A DNA stretch of 64,000 bases, taken from the NCBI GenBank assembly GCA_028023455.1, contig JAQFVV010000284.1:253501-317500 (forward strand). Direction: 5' to 3'. Of the stretch, positions 1 through 11,356 are shown piece after piece. Position 1 is the stretch's first letter; each line of letters begins with the position of its first letter. A model generated the notes under the pieces. That model worked only from the letters and a program-made list of their open reading frames with translations. It had not been told where the DNA came from and did not search any database. Source of the stretch: Epiperipatus broadwayi (Eukaryota; Onychophora; Udeonychophora; Euonychophora; Peripatidae). The position numbers were made by a program, and so were the translations under genes.

Positions 1-12
1 AGCAACAACCGG

Positions 13-480
13 ATGATCATGGCCTGGGAAACTGAGATTGAAAAACTTCATATTGAGAAAACTACAGAAAGTATCATAGAAGGTAGTCAGGGCTTACCAG
101 TGTTAAAAGATAAGCTAGGTAGTCAGACTACTGATAATAGAGAAAGGAATGTAAAGTTGGATGAAGAAATAAATAAACTGACTAGTATGCTGATAGAGAA
201 TAGGCTCCAAGAAGTAGAAAGGCCAATAGTAGCCATAATACTTAATCTCTCAGTAAAAAGAATACATGAGGTGATGACCAAAGAGAAGGTTAGGATAGGT
301 TGTGAAGTAAAAAGAAGAGAGTGACAGGAAAAACTTCATGCACCAGATGATGTGATAAAGTTAAGAGAGGCAAGAGGGGAGATGAAACCAGATAGTTTTG
401 AAAGAGAACAAAAGTTGCACCAGTCTGTAGTTCTCAATCTAGTAACTAACCAGCATGTGTGGTTTCAAAATCTATATTTT
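13..480 (+). pseudogene. Unrecognised reading-frame fragment upstream of an LTR
   Basis: A 103-codon frame at 13-324 encodes a charged, Glu/Lys-rich, helix-prone peptide. After its TGA the same frame continues through 480 without another stop, so a single nonsense change may split a longer frame. I do not recognise the protein. Its position about 1 kb upstream of a polypurine tract and LTR suggests the C-terminal part of a retrotransposon polyprotein, but no RT, integrase or protease motif is visible. It could also be a chance frame. Confidence 0.25.
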
Positions 481-500
481 TAAATAGATTACAGATACCT

Positions 501-926
501 TATATATGGTATAGAGAATCTATCTCTCTGAAAAATTTAAATGTACATTGTGTATCATACAGAGAATCAATCTCTCTGGAAAATTTAAATGCTCTGAAAA
601 GTTTAAATGTCCATTATATATGGTACAGAGAATCAATGTCTTTAGAAAATTTAGTTGTGCCTTATGTATGGTACAGAGAGTCGTCTTTCTAGAAAATTTA
701 AAAATAAATTATACATGGCCCAGAGAATCAATCTCTCTGGAAAATTTAAGGAGGAATTATATATGGTACAGAGAGTCAGCCTTTCTGAAAAACTTAGATA
801 CCTTATATATGGTACAGAGAATCAATCTTTCTGGAAAGTTTTAAAATAAAGTATGTATGGTATAGAGAGCCAATCTCTCTGAAAAGTTTAAGGTTGTGTT
901 ATGTCTGGTACCAAGAGTCAGTATTT
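501..926 (+). repeat. 48-bp tandem repeat with 16-codon coding potential
   Basis: About nine head-to-tail units of 46-48 bp begin TGGTACAGAGAATCAATCTC or a close variant. Most are exactly 48 bp, so the frame is kept and each unit reads as a 16-residue peptide close to WYRESISLENLNVHYI. The second unit holds a small internal duplication. Units of 46 and 47 bp shift the frame, and in-frame stops appear, so the array now decodes in pieces across three frames. This suggests a decayed protein repeat, probably inside the LTR element ending at 1673. Confidence 0.7.
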
Positions 927-1060
927 CTAGATGGATTCTATATTCGGAGGTTACTTAAAATAAATCCTCCAGACAGATTTTATAAGTACCCAGTCAAAAT
1001 GAAAAATGGAAATATTAAAAATGGACTGAATGTACATGTGCAATGTTATGCAGACCACAA

Positions 1061-1144
1061 TATGATTTGAAAAGAAAAAGCCATTCCAAATTACCAAGAA
1101 AATATGATTTGAAAAGAAAAAGCCATTCCAAATTACCAAGAAAA
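1061..1144. repeat. Two-copy 42-bp tandem duplication
   Basis: Two identical copies of a unit starting TATGATTTGAAAAGAAAAAG lie head to tail with period 42. The duplication keeps reading frame, but nearby stops make coding unlikely. It looks recent because the copies show no differences. Confidence 0.85.
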
Positions 1145-1428
1145 TAGGAGAGAATGCTTTTATGCTTGCTACTCTTGATGGGAATAATGGAACCTATACT
1201 GCTAGGAGTTTGATCCCTTTTACTTCATCAGAGTAGCTTGACAAAGATGTCCAAATAAATCACCTTTAAGTTTTCTACTGAAAAGGGGATTTGATAGGCA
1301 TCTAGATGATGGTTACAAGTAGTTTTTTTTATTACTATTATTAGTGTGTTTATTATTATTAGTGTTATTTTATTGGTTATGATTTTTTATTAGATACAGT
1401 TAAAACAAAAGTGCTGATGATTTTATTC

Positions 1429-1438
1429 GAAGGGGGGA
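1429..1438 (+). promoter_or_regulatory. Polypurine tract abutting an LTR
   Basis: The purine run GAAGGGGGGA directly precedes the TG that begins the putative LTR at 1439. In LTR retrotransposons such a tract primes plus-strand DNA synthesis and sits exactly here. Its purity within an AT-rich background supports the call. Confidence 0.6.
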
Positions 1439-1673
1439 TGTTGTGCCATTACAATTTAGTCATTAGCTAAATGTGTAGCAATGTGCATGAAAGAAAATGT
1501 GGAACAAAAATCATCATCACATTTTTATATAGTAAAGGAAGCTGTAGGGCACACAAATTTAAACCCTACAAAATCCAGTTCTAAAAGCTTAAGACAGAAA
1601 GAGAGTGGGGCAACAGTTATATTCTTTATTTGTTTGTGTGTTGATAGAAAACTCAAAAAGAGTAATGCACACA
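1439..1673 (+). mobile_element. Short LTR (3' or solo) of an LTR retrotransposon
   Basis: The 235-bp segment begins TGTTGTGCCATTAC and ends GTAATGCACACA. The reverse complement of the end, TGTGTGCATTAC, matches the start with two small gaps, so it has TG...CA ends with terminal inverted repeats. A polypurine tract lies immediately upstream. No second LTR copy was found in the window, so the 5' part of the element is outside it or lost. The superfamily cannot be assigned. Confidence 0.55.
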
Positions 1674-4347
1674 TTTAAATATTCAATATTTATTTTTTTT
1701 TGTTAAAAAGTAAAGTAATAACACATATATAATAGGCATTGTGTTATAAAAGCTATTTAGTTAGTCATTTTTAAATTATACATATTAACTTTTTTTAAAA
1801 CTAACCTACACTGGCTAAAATTTAATATCTTATTCTATACTTCTATTGTTGCTTTTCTATAATTGTAATTTGGATTGAAAAGCTAGGGACTTGATTTTAA
1901 ATATTGGGGTTAGAATTACTCAGCTAGCAATTAGATTATTTAATGTCAGTGTATACATGATTTGAGTGGTGGAGTGTGTGTGTTACATCATATAAATATA
2001 TCTACATTTATTAAATATTGAGAGAAAAAGAAGAAAATATGTTATATTGGTTTTTTTCTTACTCAACATTTTTTTTTGTATTATAAGGGTTGTTTTTCTG
2101 TTGAAAAACTTAGAGATGATGTGAGAAGTCTAATTTTAAAAATGTCTCATCTTAAGATCAAAAGAAAGAAGCTCAAATTTGAGATGTTACATAGGTGTAA
2201 AAAAGGATTAAGACTATTTTTTTTTTCCTTCAAAACAAAAGTTTGTCTAAAAATCAGGATACTGAGATTTGTCATACTATTCAACTAAAAAACAATTTGG
2301 TTGAAAATAAGATAAATCTAATTAAAAGAGGTGGTCCAAAAATAGAAAAAAAAATCGGATATAAAAGCAGTCTGGAAAATCAGTTGAGATTGTTATAGAG
2401 AATTCTAAAAATATTGAAACTAAAAAGGACAAACATTTTCAACACTACAAAAATTACAATTTTAAATCATTTTTTATATCAAGTTTTGAATGCTGAAAAT
2501 ATAAGGATGGTGGGCTAGGAAAAAAATATATTTTTCCATCTGTTGAGCAGACCATCCAGCCAGCACATCATATAGGAAAAAAGAGATGTCTTGTCTGAAA
2601 AATAATATTTTACACCTTTCAACTGACTGAGAAAAATAAGATGTTTTTAAATAGAAAGAAGAAAACATTCACCTGCATTTAAAATCAGAAAAAAAAGAGT
2701 CATCTACTGATAAATGTTAAATCATTGAGTTCAATTAATTGTTCCAGTAACTGAGTTTAAACCCAAGAAAATTTTAAATGTGAAAACAACTGCTGTACTT
2801 CATCCACTAATAGAATCATGCTTGACAGGAAGAGAAGAAAAGTTAATATAATGATTTCCAAATTGTCCACTAAAGCAAATAACCTCAAAAGAATCATTAT
2901 CATCAAACAATTATACACCTCAAGAAAGAGTGTTCCAAAGTAAAATGGAAATGGTAACTGCAGAAATATAGACATTAAACAAGATAAATTTGACTCATTG
3001 GAAGTTGCTACAAAGAATAGAACTGGTAGTATAATTTTTTTATATATTTTCTTTAGAATATCAGAGACTTAGTAAAACTTTAGCAACAGAGTGGTATAAT
3101 TTTGTTTAAAGAACTTTTAAAATAACCAAGATCAATTGAAAACAAGAATTTCTTAATAATGATTTTATATGTACTAAAATTATGATTGTCTATTAACCTA
3201 AAGTTATGAAATGTTATTAATATGTAACTTTTTATTATTATTATTTTGTTTTAAATAATATTTTTGTTATTATGGGGATAAAACATGCACATACATAATA
3301 ATATAATAATTGTTGCATATATGTAATGGTGTGTGAATGTAAAGAAAGAAAAATAGGCGGTATTAGAAATATTAGATTTTGTTTTAAGTTAAAGTATAGC
3401 ATTTCAGAGGGTAGAAGAGAGGGGAAGAAAAATAATTTAAAATTTGTTCTGGAAATCTTGCTCTTTCACTTCTACTAACATTTTTTTTTATCATTCTACT
3501 TTACCTGTTAGATTATAAAAGTATGTGTGCGAAAGAGAAAGGAGAAAAAAAAGAGAGTGAATATTTTTTTTTCTTATGAAATGTTTTCTTATGAATCCAA
3601 AACTTTAGCAAACTTAGTATCCAGATTTATGTATATATTTTTGATGGGAAAAGGGGAATAATTCAAAATTAACATTATGATTGCCAGATAATCAATTATT
3701 GTTCTCATTATTATTTCATATAAAATTTCGGTTTTATCTTTAAATTATTTGTAGATTTTCGTAATAAGTTAATAAATGTTAAATTGTTTTATTAAATGAG
3801 GCATATGTATGTTATTGATAATAGTCTTTATTCATTGTGATCATTCATCATCAATGGTTGATATTGATTATTTAAGATTTAATTAGATATACTAAAATTA
3901 AGTAATAATTATGAATTTCTTTATAACAATTACATTTTAAGATTAGGCTTAGTCCTAATGCTGTGGTTGAAACCATTATTGTTATCATTATCATCATCGT
4001 CATCATCACGTTTTAATTAATGGGATAGATAAATGTTTAAAGGCCATAAATAAATATTGATTTCATAGTATTTAGTGATTTCTTAGTATTATTATAACCA
4101 CCATCTCATCATCTATTTCATGCAAGGATGAGTGAATTGCCATCCTAAATTAATAATATAATCTGAGCTGGTAAAAGTCATAAAAAAAATATTGAAACAC
4201 ATTTGTTATGTTAAGATCTAAGAAATGATTTCTGTCTAATGGATTTTATATATTCCACTTTAGTTTAGAGATGTTTTATGTTACCTAGGTGTTGTTGTAA
4301 ATAAAATCTTGCTTAGCTCATCGAATTTCTAGCCACTTAACAACAAG

Positions 4348-4348
<1 letters not shown>
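1674..4348. other. AT-rich stretch without recognised genes
   Basis: The stretch holds short frames (for example 2076-2288 and minus 2474-2668) with low-complexity composition and no recognisable motif. Runs of T and A, small ATT clusters and a CATCAT tract near 3990 are the only structure seen. It reads as intergenic or intronic DNA. Confidence 0.5.

Positions 4349-4438
<90 letters not shown>
4349..4438. repeat. (TA)n microsatellite
   Basis: About 45 uninterrupted TA dinucleotides. The array lies just upstream of a family B repeat copy that ends in another TA array, so the repeat is bracketed by TA tracts. Confidence 0.95.
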
Positions 4439-4442
<4 letters not shown>

Positions 4443-4460
4443 CTGATTTCTTTCAACTCT

Positions 4461-4876
4461 ACAGACATTTGTGTGATCGGTCTTCTGATTGTTGATAGTG
4501 AATTTTATAAACTGTATTCTTTAAATTGTCATAATTTTATGAAGCCTTTATCATTAAGGTCAAAGGATACTAGTTTCTGAATTTTGCTTCAAGAATCTGT
4601 GAAGTTGAATTGTAAGTCGTCAATTAAACATTAAAAAAATTTTAATAATTTTTAATGTTTGGTTTAAACAATAAGTGTATACTAAGTTAATATAAATCGC
4701 TTGACTTTTTATTTTATTCTAACATCTTGAAGAGGTTAATTTGAATGAAAATCGATTTGATGCGAAATAAATTTATTATTATTTATTAATTCAAATAGAG
4801 TTGTCTATAATATTTATTTATATTTTATGTTAAAGTATTTTATAAAGACAACATAATGGATGTTAATTCCATCGTA

Positions 4877-4877
<1 letters not shown>
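4461..4877 (+). mobile_element. Family B repeat, single direct copy
   Basis: The segment starts at ACAGACATTTGTGTGATCGG and runs to the TA array at 4878. It matches 19377-19765 in the same orientation and 19022-19367 in reverse complement, with scattered substitutions and small indels. It carries a degenerate hammerhead-like motif at 4723-4762. It has no coding potential. This looks like a short non-autonomous retroelement or the terminal repeat of a PLE that inserts next to TA arrays. Confidence 0.75.
4723..4762 (+). ncRNA. Degenerate hammerhead-like motif (family B)
   Basis: Stem I CATC/GATG (4723-4726 and 4759-4762) and the palindromic stem III AATCGATT with following T are intact, and GAAA is at 4747-4750. 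The core reads TTGAAGAG instead of the TTGAGAAG of the 19.6-kb copy, and the stem II arms (GTTAA...GAAT) no longer pair well. It is probably an inactive relic. Confidence 0.45.

Positions 4878-4928
<51 letters not shown>
4878..4928. repeat. (TA)n microsatellite
   Basis: Pure TA array at the right edge of the family B copy. The equivalent edge of the 19.7-kb copy is also a TA array. Confidence 0.95.
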
Positions 4929-4930
<2 letters not shown>

Positions 4931-5249
4931 CTCAGATTAAATTATAACACTTGATAGTTTACAGAATTCAATATTAAATATGGTTGATTAACAATTGTTA
5001 TAAGTTATTTCAGTGTGAATGACTAATTATCTAGTGAAAATTCTTTTATCTATCATATGTATTAACCTTAGATTGGGAGACTTAAATCAAATAGATCATT
5101 TTCAGCAGGAATAAATCACAATATTGTTATTATGAATGAGATAATGGATATTTAATTTAGTAAGTTAGACATGATCATTTTAAATCACTAATATTTTTTG
5201 TATATTTAATGATTTTGTAAATAATGTGCCATAATGTATTTCTAGTCAA

Positions 5250-5321
5250 GCATTGGTGGTCTAGTAATTAGTATAGCTGCCTTCCAAGCAGCTGTCCCCG
5301 GTTCGCTTCCTGGTCAGCGCA
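5250..5321 (+). tRNA. tRNA-Gly(TCC)-like sequence, probably pseudogene or SINE head
   Basis: The 72-bp sequence can be folded as a tRNA. The acceptor arms GCATTGG and TCAGCGC pair with one mismatch and two wobbles. The anticodon loop CTTCCAA gives anticodon TCC (Gly). The T arm contains GGTTCGCTTCC, close to a B box, and TGGTCTAGTAATTA is close to an A box. The usual GG of the D loop reads AA and the T stem has a C-T mismatch, which argues against a functional tRNA. A tRNA pseudogene or tRNA-derived SINE head is more likely; no tail repeat was recognised. Confidence 0.6.
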
Positions 5322-6796
5322 TTTTGACATATAAAAAATATTTCTACCATTGAGTAAGGGAAGGGAACTATAAAACTATTAACTGGGAGAATGGTAGATA
5401 TCCATATGTAACATATGTATATATATGATTCTTTTTTGATTAATGTTAAAATATTTTATATTTAGTTGATTTTATCATGGTTAACAAATGTTAAATAGTT
5501 TACATTATTCCTTTCTCTGGTTTATTGAGTAATCATTGCAATCAATGGTCAGCAATTAATCATAATATGCACACACAAACTCCTATTTTATTTTTATATA
5601 AGGTTTAAAATAAATTAAATATTTAAAATGCTAGTTTTAACCTATATAGATGTGGAAGTTGCTTCATGTATTTGATCATGCTTGTTAAGAGAGTCAAAGG
5701 CAATATTCCTCCTGGGTTCGCATATTATGGCATAATGGTACTGAAAAGAGGTAAAAGGGGTGGATTAATTAACCTAAATTGTATCTGATATTAGTAAGTA
5801 GGTATAGAGCCAGTCAATTAAAGATAGATGTGATCATTGGTTATATGTTTCATTGCATTATCACTAGCCTTCTACCTGAGGACCCAAACTCCGATTGTAA
5901 TTAGGTGTGACTTTTTTCTTTTCCTAGATTGGATGAATTACATGGACCATTACATCTGGCTCAGCAAATCACGTGGTATTGAATCCTAGTTACTAAACCA
6001 TTATGTCCAGCATGCAAAATGTTTTGCATGATCAACTACATTTGGGTTTACATCTGGCACCATCAACTTTGTGGCCTGAAATAGTAGTGCTGTGGCTATA
6101 CATCTGGCACCCAGCATGTTAGACATCAACATACTGTAGTTGCAAGGGAGGTCCAGCCATTGGACTGATGTCTTAAAATTTTTTTTTTTGTTTGTAAACG
6201 TACATCCTATTTTATATTTTTATCAACATAAACCCAAATGACTTTATAAACTATCGTAAACAACTAACACTTCCATTAACAAAAAAAATCCCATAAACAT
6301 AAACCAATTTTAAATAAATCTGTCAAGAAAAAAATCATATGCAAAGTATTGAATTGAAATTTGAAATATAATGGATTGAACAATAAACAGAGACAGATGT
6401 TAAATAGTTAATTAATTATAAATGATACTAAAATAGTAGTTAGATGTGTAAAAGGACATAGGCTAAAAAGTAGATTTTTTAAAAAGGGAGGTTAAAAATA
6501 AATGCAAATGTTCAGGGATGACATGATACACTATGGCATGTGGTTATTTATAGTCTAAAGTACTATGTAATCATAACATTTTAAAGTAATGAAAAATAAT
6601 AGTGACAGTGAGATGGTAAATGATGCTAGCAGTAATGAGGAAGGATCTACACTGATCCATGTATCTGGGGTGGTCTATTATGTAAGTTGAAGAATCTCCA
6701 CATGTACAGAAAAGGAATTAAAGAACTTCTCAAATTCAGGAGATCTTTACTAGTGAAATCACTCAAGCACCTGAATTTGGACTAGCTCAGACTAGG
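5322..6796. other. Non-coding stretch with a short palindrome
   Basis: No gene recognised. Between about 5860 and 6170 the base composition is more balanced and the phrase CATCTGGC recurs three times, which may mark an old SINE. A perfect palindrome of the form CATGCAAAA-TG-TTTTGCATG lies near 6012-6031. The rest is AT-rich filler. Confidence 0.4.
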
Positions 6797-6885
6797 AAAA
6801 ACCCCATAATCATGGAAATTTGGCCAAATTATCTTTCTTTATTTCAAAGATAATTTGGCCAAATTTCCATGATTATGGGGTTTTT
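6797..6885. repeat. Perfect 40-bp inverted repeat (hairpin)
   Basis: Left arm 6797-6836 (AAAAACCCCATAATCATGGA...) and right arm 6846-6885 are exact reverse complements over 40 bp, separated by a 9-nt loop CTTTATTTC. It would form a very stable cruciform or RNA hairpin. It lies just upstream of a decayed coiled-coil reading frame. The lack of any mismatch implies recent formation or active correction. Confidence 0.95.
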
Positions 6886-6894
6886 CAAGTAATA

Positions 6895-7700
6895 GAATAT
6901 AAAATATGACAACCAAGATTGATGAAATGAAGAATAATATGAATAGAAGAATGGACAGCATAAAGGCTAATATAAAACATATATGGAAGAAGTGAAGAGT
7001 GATATAAATAGTAAGATGGATAAAATGGCAACCAAGGCTGATATAAGTAAAATAAAGGAAGAATTGAAGAGGGATGTGGAATGTTTATGAAATAACAAAT
7101 GAAAACAAAGATTAACAATTTAAAACTAAGCTGTCTGAAGATAAATGACATATATCTCTAAAATTTAGAAAATGTTTAGAAAGACAATGTTGAGTTGAAG
7201 CAAGGAATGTTATAGATGAAGAAGAAAATTGATGAAAAAGATATGAGATAACGATGATGATTTGATGATTTTAAATGTAGTATCCGGGAACAATTGCATG
7301 TAAAATATGATGAGACATGCAAAAGTCAACAGATTTTTATACAAAAGGTATGTATGGAACAGGAAGGATTTCAACCCAGTTGAAATGCAAGAGATTTGGA
7401 CTAGATAAACTCTTTTCAATTCAGAATAATAAGGTTGAGTAGTGCAACATGATGTTGGTAGTTTTGGATTAATTCCTTAAACCATTTGAAGATTTTAAAG
7501 ATAGTATCACCAACCAGCTAGATATGAAAACCAAAAAAATGTGATAAAGCCACAAAACTCTCAAGGAAGAAATACATAAAAGACAATGGAGGCACCAAAA
7601 TAAAGTTCAGATGGAACTACAGATCATTCAAACAGAGTTGGAACAAAAATATAACCATCAAAATATGGAGATAGAAACCTTAGGTCATGATATAAAACAC
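6895..7700 (+). pseudogene. Decayed coiled-coil (gag-like) reading frame
   Basis: Plus-strand frames in this stretch decode Lys/Glu/Met/Ile-rich fragments such as MKNNMNRRMDSIKANIK, with heptad-like spacing typical of a coiled coil, interrupted by stops and frame changes. Repeated coiled-coil N-terminal regions are common in animal retrotransposon Gag proteins. No zinc knuckle, protease or RT was identified next to it, so the assignment to a retrotransposon is inference. Confidence 0.3.
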
Positions 7701-7831
7701 TTAAATAAAGCCATCACCCATAAGTTTACATCAAGTCCCAATTGAGTACAGGTACATTTAGTTGTTGGAATGCAACAGACTGACATCAGCCAAGAACCCA
7801 GAGTAGAGATGAAAAAGCAGCTAATACAGAT

Positions 7832-8798
7832 ATGCAAATATTGAAATTCCCAATAATCTCCACAGAAATGGAAGACAAAAAGGATGACCGTGAAGCAATC
7901 ATCACAGTATTGGACAATGAAGAAGGTGGAAAAACTACACCAGAAGTTGGAAATGAAATCTTGCCTGGTAAACCTTACCATTGGCATGATTGGTATATTG
8001 CTCATCATCATATTTGGAGTGATGCTGCAGTTTTGGAACTATCCAATATTAGTTTTGGCTGATTTGATTTTATTATCAATGAAACATTTATTAGAATACA
8101 CTCTGGTGGTAGCTTAAAGGATAACTCAGATGATTCAAAATGTCATGAATGATTGTTCAAAAAATTACAGAGCATGTGTAGCCAAGTTAAGCATGATATT
8201 CCTAGTCCACTTAATCTATTTTCACCTGGTACAACATGTTTAGATATTGGAAATTGGTCTTTTACATGTAAAACGGATGAAGAAATTATCATTTCCTATT
8301 CAGATGGACAGTGACAAACAATTATTTTAAAAAAATTTACCTGGTTTTATTTTTGAATGTACACAAGGTAACAAACTTTATTACATTGCTGAAATCCTGC
8401 TCAGGCCTAAATATTCCACATTTTGGATCTTACATTTCTCCAAGGATGGGATAAATAGTCATTCCAGTGAATCTAATTTGGAAACAATGCTGCCAAACAC
8501 ATATTGTAGTGGTGCCAGTGCTCATATAGTGATTCTATCTATAAGTATCACAGAAATTACCAAATTTGTTAGCTTCGATGTTAGTATAAAATTATCTATC
8601 AAAAAATCTATTTTACAAAGCACTGGTGAATATCAATCTTCAATGGATTTATGCGGTAGTCATCTTTTAGCTAAAGATGCCACACTATGGCACGGTTTTC
8701 GCACCAAAACACATACAAATGCTGTTTCCGCAGCTGACACATTCAAACGCGCATTTTCTATAATACATTTTTGTTGTGCTACAGAATGCAGGCTATGA
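7832..8798 (+). other. Unrecognised open frames with unusually balanced composition
   Basis: Frames at 7832-8062, 7884-8117 and 8478-8798 are longer than expected in this AT-rich sequence, and the last has CpG-containing codons. The 106-codon frame at 8478 contains SGASAHIVIL and KDATLWHGF, but I recognise no family. A hydrophobic run (about residues 38-70 of the 7884 frame) would be membrane-like if translated. They may be remains of the element starting near 6.9 kb. Confidence 0.2.
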
Positions 8799-8849
8799 TG
8801 TCGCATCGCAGTACAGCATGTATGTGGCATAGCAGCAAATACATTTTCC

Positions 8850-9357
8850 AAATTCGCACAATTTATAAAATAATTACGGCTTGATGAGAGAGTTTGTATT
8901 TGAATTGTATAGAAATGTTGTTTTCATTGTTTTTTTTATTTTAAACTATTGAAATGTTCAGATATTTTAAAACAATAATTATAAGACTTTTTACAACATA
9001 CTTTATTGAACTTTTATTTGGGAAAATGTTAAATATCTATGTTTTTATTGAGTTGCAATTAGGTAACGTATCAAGTAACATACTGCTAGTAACATTCCAC
9101 GAGACAAAAAAGATTCTACCATCTGTATATTTTTGAAGTAAAAAAGAGTGGTATGAAAAAAATATCCAGTAAAAAAAGGCCAAATGTACAGGTTTTTTTG
9201 TAAATTTAATAAAAATCAAATATTATAAACATGTTTAATAAGTAAAGAAGACATTTTATGTGTTTGTTGTTGTTTAAAAGAGTTTGAGTTTCTTTCTTCT
9301 GTCCGAGTACGGTTACGATTTTGAATTTTTTTATTTTAGCATTACAAACAAACAGAA
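8850..9357. other. Stretch without recognised features
   Basis: AT-rich, with two short opposite-strand overlapping frames of low complexity and no motif. Nothing supports a gene. Confidence 0.4.
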
Positions 9358-9478
9358 CACTAACCCTAAAACTAACCCTAACCCTAAACCTAACCCTAAA
9401 ATAACTTTAAAACTAACCCTAAAACTAACCCTAAACCTAACCCTAAACTAACCCTAAACTAACCATAAATCTAACCGT
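9358..9478. repeat. Degenerate telomere-like (CCCTAA)n tract
   Basis: About a dozen units of ACCCTAA with variable A-run lengths (CCCTAAA, CCCTAAAACTAA, CCCTAACCCTAA). TTAGGG is the usual animal telomere motif, so this is an interstitial telomere-like repeat, or a simple satellite derived from one. Unit variation indicates an old tract. Confidence 0.85.
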
Positions 9479-9514
9479 AACAACTTTTACTTTTATTATG
9501 ATTATTATTTTCTA

Positions 9515-9655
9515 GTTAAACAACATCAAAAAAAGTCATAACACAAGTAAAAAAATATCCGATAGAGAATTGATAAAAAAAAAAAAAGCTGTAACGCAAG
9601 TAAAAAAATATCCGATAGAAAATTGATAAAAAAAAGCTGTAACACAATTTAAAAA
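9515..9655. repeat. Tandem repeat of about 60 bp, just over two copies
   Basis: The string GTAAAAAAATATCCGATAGA followed by an AATTGATAAAA run and an AGCTGTAAC or AGTCATAAC block recurs two to three times. It sits between the telomere-like tract and the candidate exon at 9865. Confidence 0.8.
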
Positions 9656-9864
9656 GTATAGGGTATAAAAAACACGAATCAAATTGTAATTGGTTGATTT
9701 TATTTTACATTTATTATTATCATTTAAATTGTATACCTTAATAAAAAATAATATTTAAAAAAGATGATTTTGTTTTGTTTTTATTTTTACATTACAAAAA
9801 AGCACAGAAAAATTATTAAAATCAACTGCCCGTGAATGTTCATATTTTATAGTTTAGCATGAAA

Positions 9865-9937
9865 ATGGCGCCATCCAACGGCATCTTTAGCTATAAGACA
9901 AACACCATTTATGATATATGTTCAGAAGAGATAATGG
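9865..9937 (+). CDS. Candidate first coding exon (weak)
   Basis: An ATG in the context AAAATGGCGCC opens a clean 24-codon frame beginning MAPSNGIFSYKTNTIYD and ending at ATGG followed by the strong donor GTATGTG at 9938. Codon content is less AT-skewed than the surroundings. A translated first exon ending in phase 1 would look like this. No downstream partner exon was found and I do not recognise the protein, so a chance match remains possible. Confidence 0.3.
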
Positions 9938-10904
9938 GTATGTGTTTGCTTTTAAACAAGTAGTGTGAAATATATAAATATTGAGAGAGTTGGTGAACAA
10001 GAACATTATGCATCGAGATTGGCATTCAAGTTTATAAACTCTTAACTGTGGACAAATGCTTGCTTTCCTTAGGATAGATAGATATTTTTTGATTCATGTG
10101 ATTTTTTTATTTTTTTTTGATTTTGTTATTTTAATATTTGCAATTTCATGTATTGTGATTTTTTTCTTTGTGTATACAAGTTTCATCTTCAAATTCAGCC
10201 ATTTGCATTTTTAAAATGGGAGCAGTTAATTGATATGTATTGATATGTTGATATATAAATGGGGAAAGGAATCATATTCAATAAATAGGTATAATTATTA
10301 ATGAAAGTAAATTTACAGATCCCTCTGGAAATTCAACACTGATTCATCAAAGTGATTTCAAATAAGGATTTAATATAATCAACATTAAATGCAGACTCTA
10401 GAACAAAAAAAATTATATTACTTACTAATAAGTTTTTATTAATATCTACTTGTAATTGTTTTATTTCTGAGTGCACAATTAATCAACTTGAGTAAATGGA
10501 CTTTTTCTTATCTTTAACTAATTTCATTAATTTTACTATGACTTACACAGACATATAGATGGGAGTGGGACTTTAAAAAAAAAAAATAGTTACAAATATA
10601 TTTATCCAACCTATAAATATCATTGTAATAATTATATTAAAGGGGTAGATTTAGAATTAATGAACTCTCATTTTGCTTTTTCTTTTGTATATACTGTACT
10701 TTGAATTATTTTGTCCTCTCTAGGGTAAATAAAGATTGATTGAGGACAGACTTTTATCATGAAATCTGGATCATGGAGATTTATTGTGTTAAGCCATCAA
10801 AATGATAGAAGAAAATTCTTGTTAACAATATTTTTTTGTAAATATTTATTATTATATGTTGTAGATTGTTAATAAATGTTATTGAGTTGTTAAAACCCAT
10901 TTGA

Positions 10905-11025
10905 TCTCTGTTTGATCATCATCATCATTATGCATTTACACCATTAAAAGTTTAATCATCACTATCATTATGCATTTAAACCATTACAGGTTTGATGATG
11001 ATCATCATCACTATGCATTGATCTC
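10905..11025. repeat. Imperfect tandem repeat of ATCATC/ATGCATT units
   Basis: Three diverged units of roughly 45-55 bp combine a GATCATCATCA tract with TTATGCATTTAAACCATTA. No coding sense. It lies just upstream of the 11.3-kb PLE remnant. Confidence 0.65.
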
Positions 11026-11263
11026 CTAAGTGATTGATCATCATCAATATTTTCATATCTATGCTTATATATAGACATATTTGGTCAATAATTAAGTAAA
11101 TCCCTGAGTTTGAATTTTGTGGTGTAATGGGGCCTGCAAAGGAAGATGTAATGAATATGTATTAGTCTAAATTACATTGAAATATTTTAAGTAAATTATG
11201 AGCTACCATACTAAAAGTAGATGTGATATGGAACTGAGAATATCATTGTAACATCTTTAGTGT

Positions 11264-11356
11264 CCCTTAACAATACCCATAGTTCAATTCAGATTTCCCA
11301 CAATTCTGTTATCTTAACATTTGATGACTGGCGATTCATTAACATTTGACGATTTC
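11264..11356 (-). repeat. Left arm of a perfect 93-bp inverted repeat around a PLE fragment
   Basis: Exact reverse complement of 11701-11793, which covers the end of the GIY-YIG frame and its stop codon. The left arm is therefore an inverted copy of the element's own 3' coding end. This layout fits the complex direct and inverted joins known for Penelope-like insertions. Confidence 0.9.

Noticed and set aside
1414-1420. CTGATGA near the polypurine tract
   Set aside because: Followed by GAAG rather than GAAA, and no stem I or III forms.
8660-8851. 63-codon minus frame
   Set aside because: Opposite-strand shadow of the 8478-8798 frame without motif.
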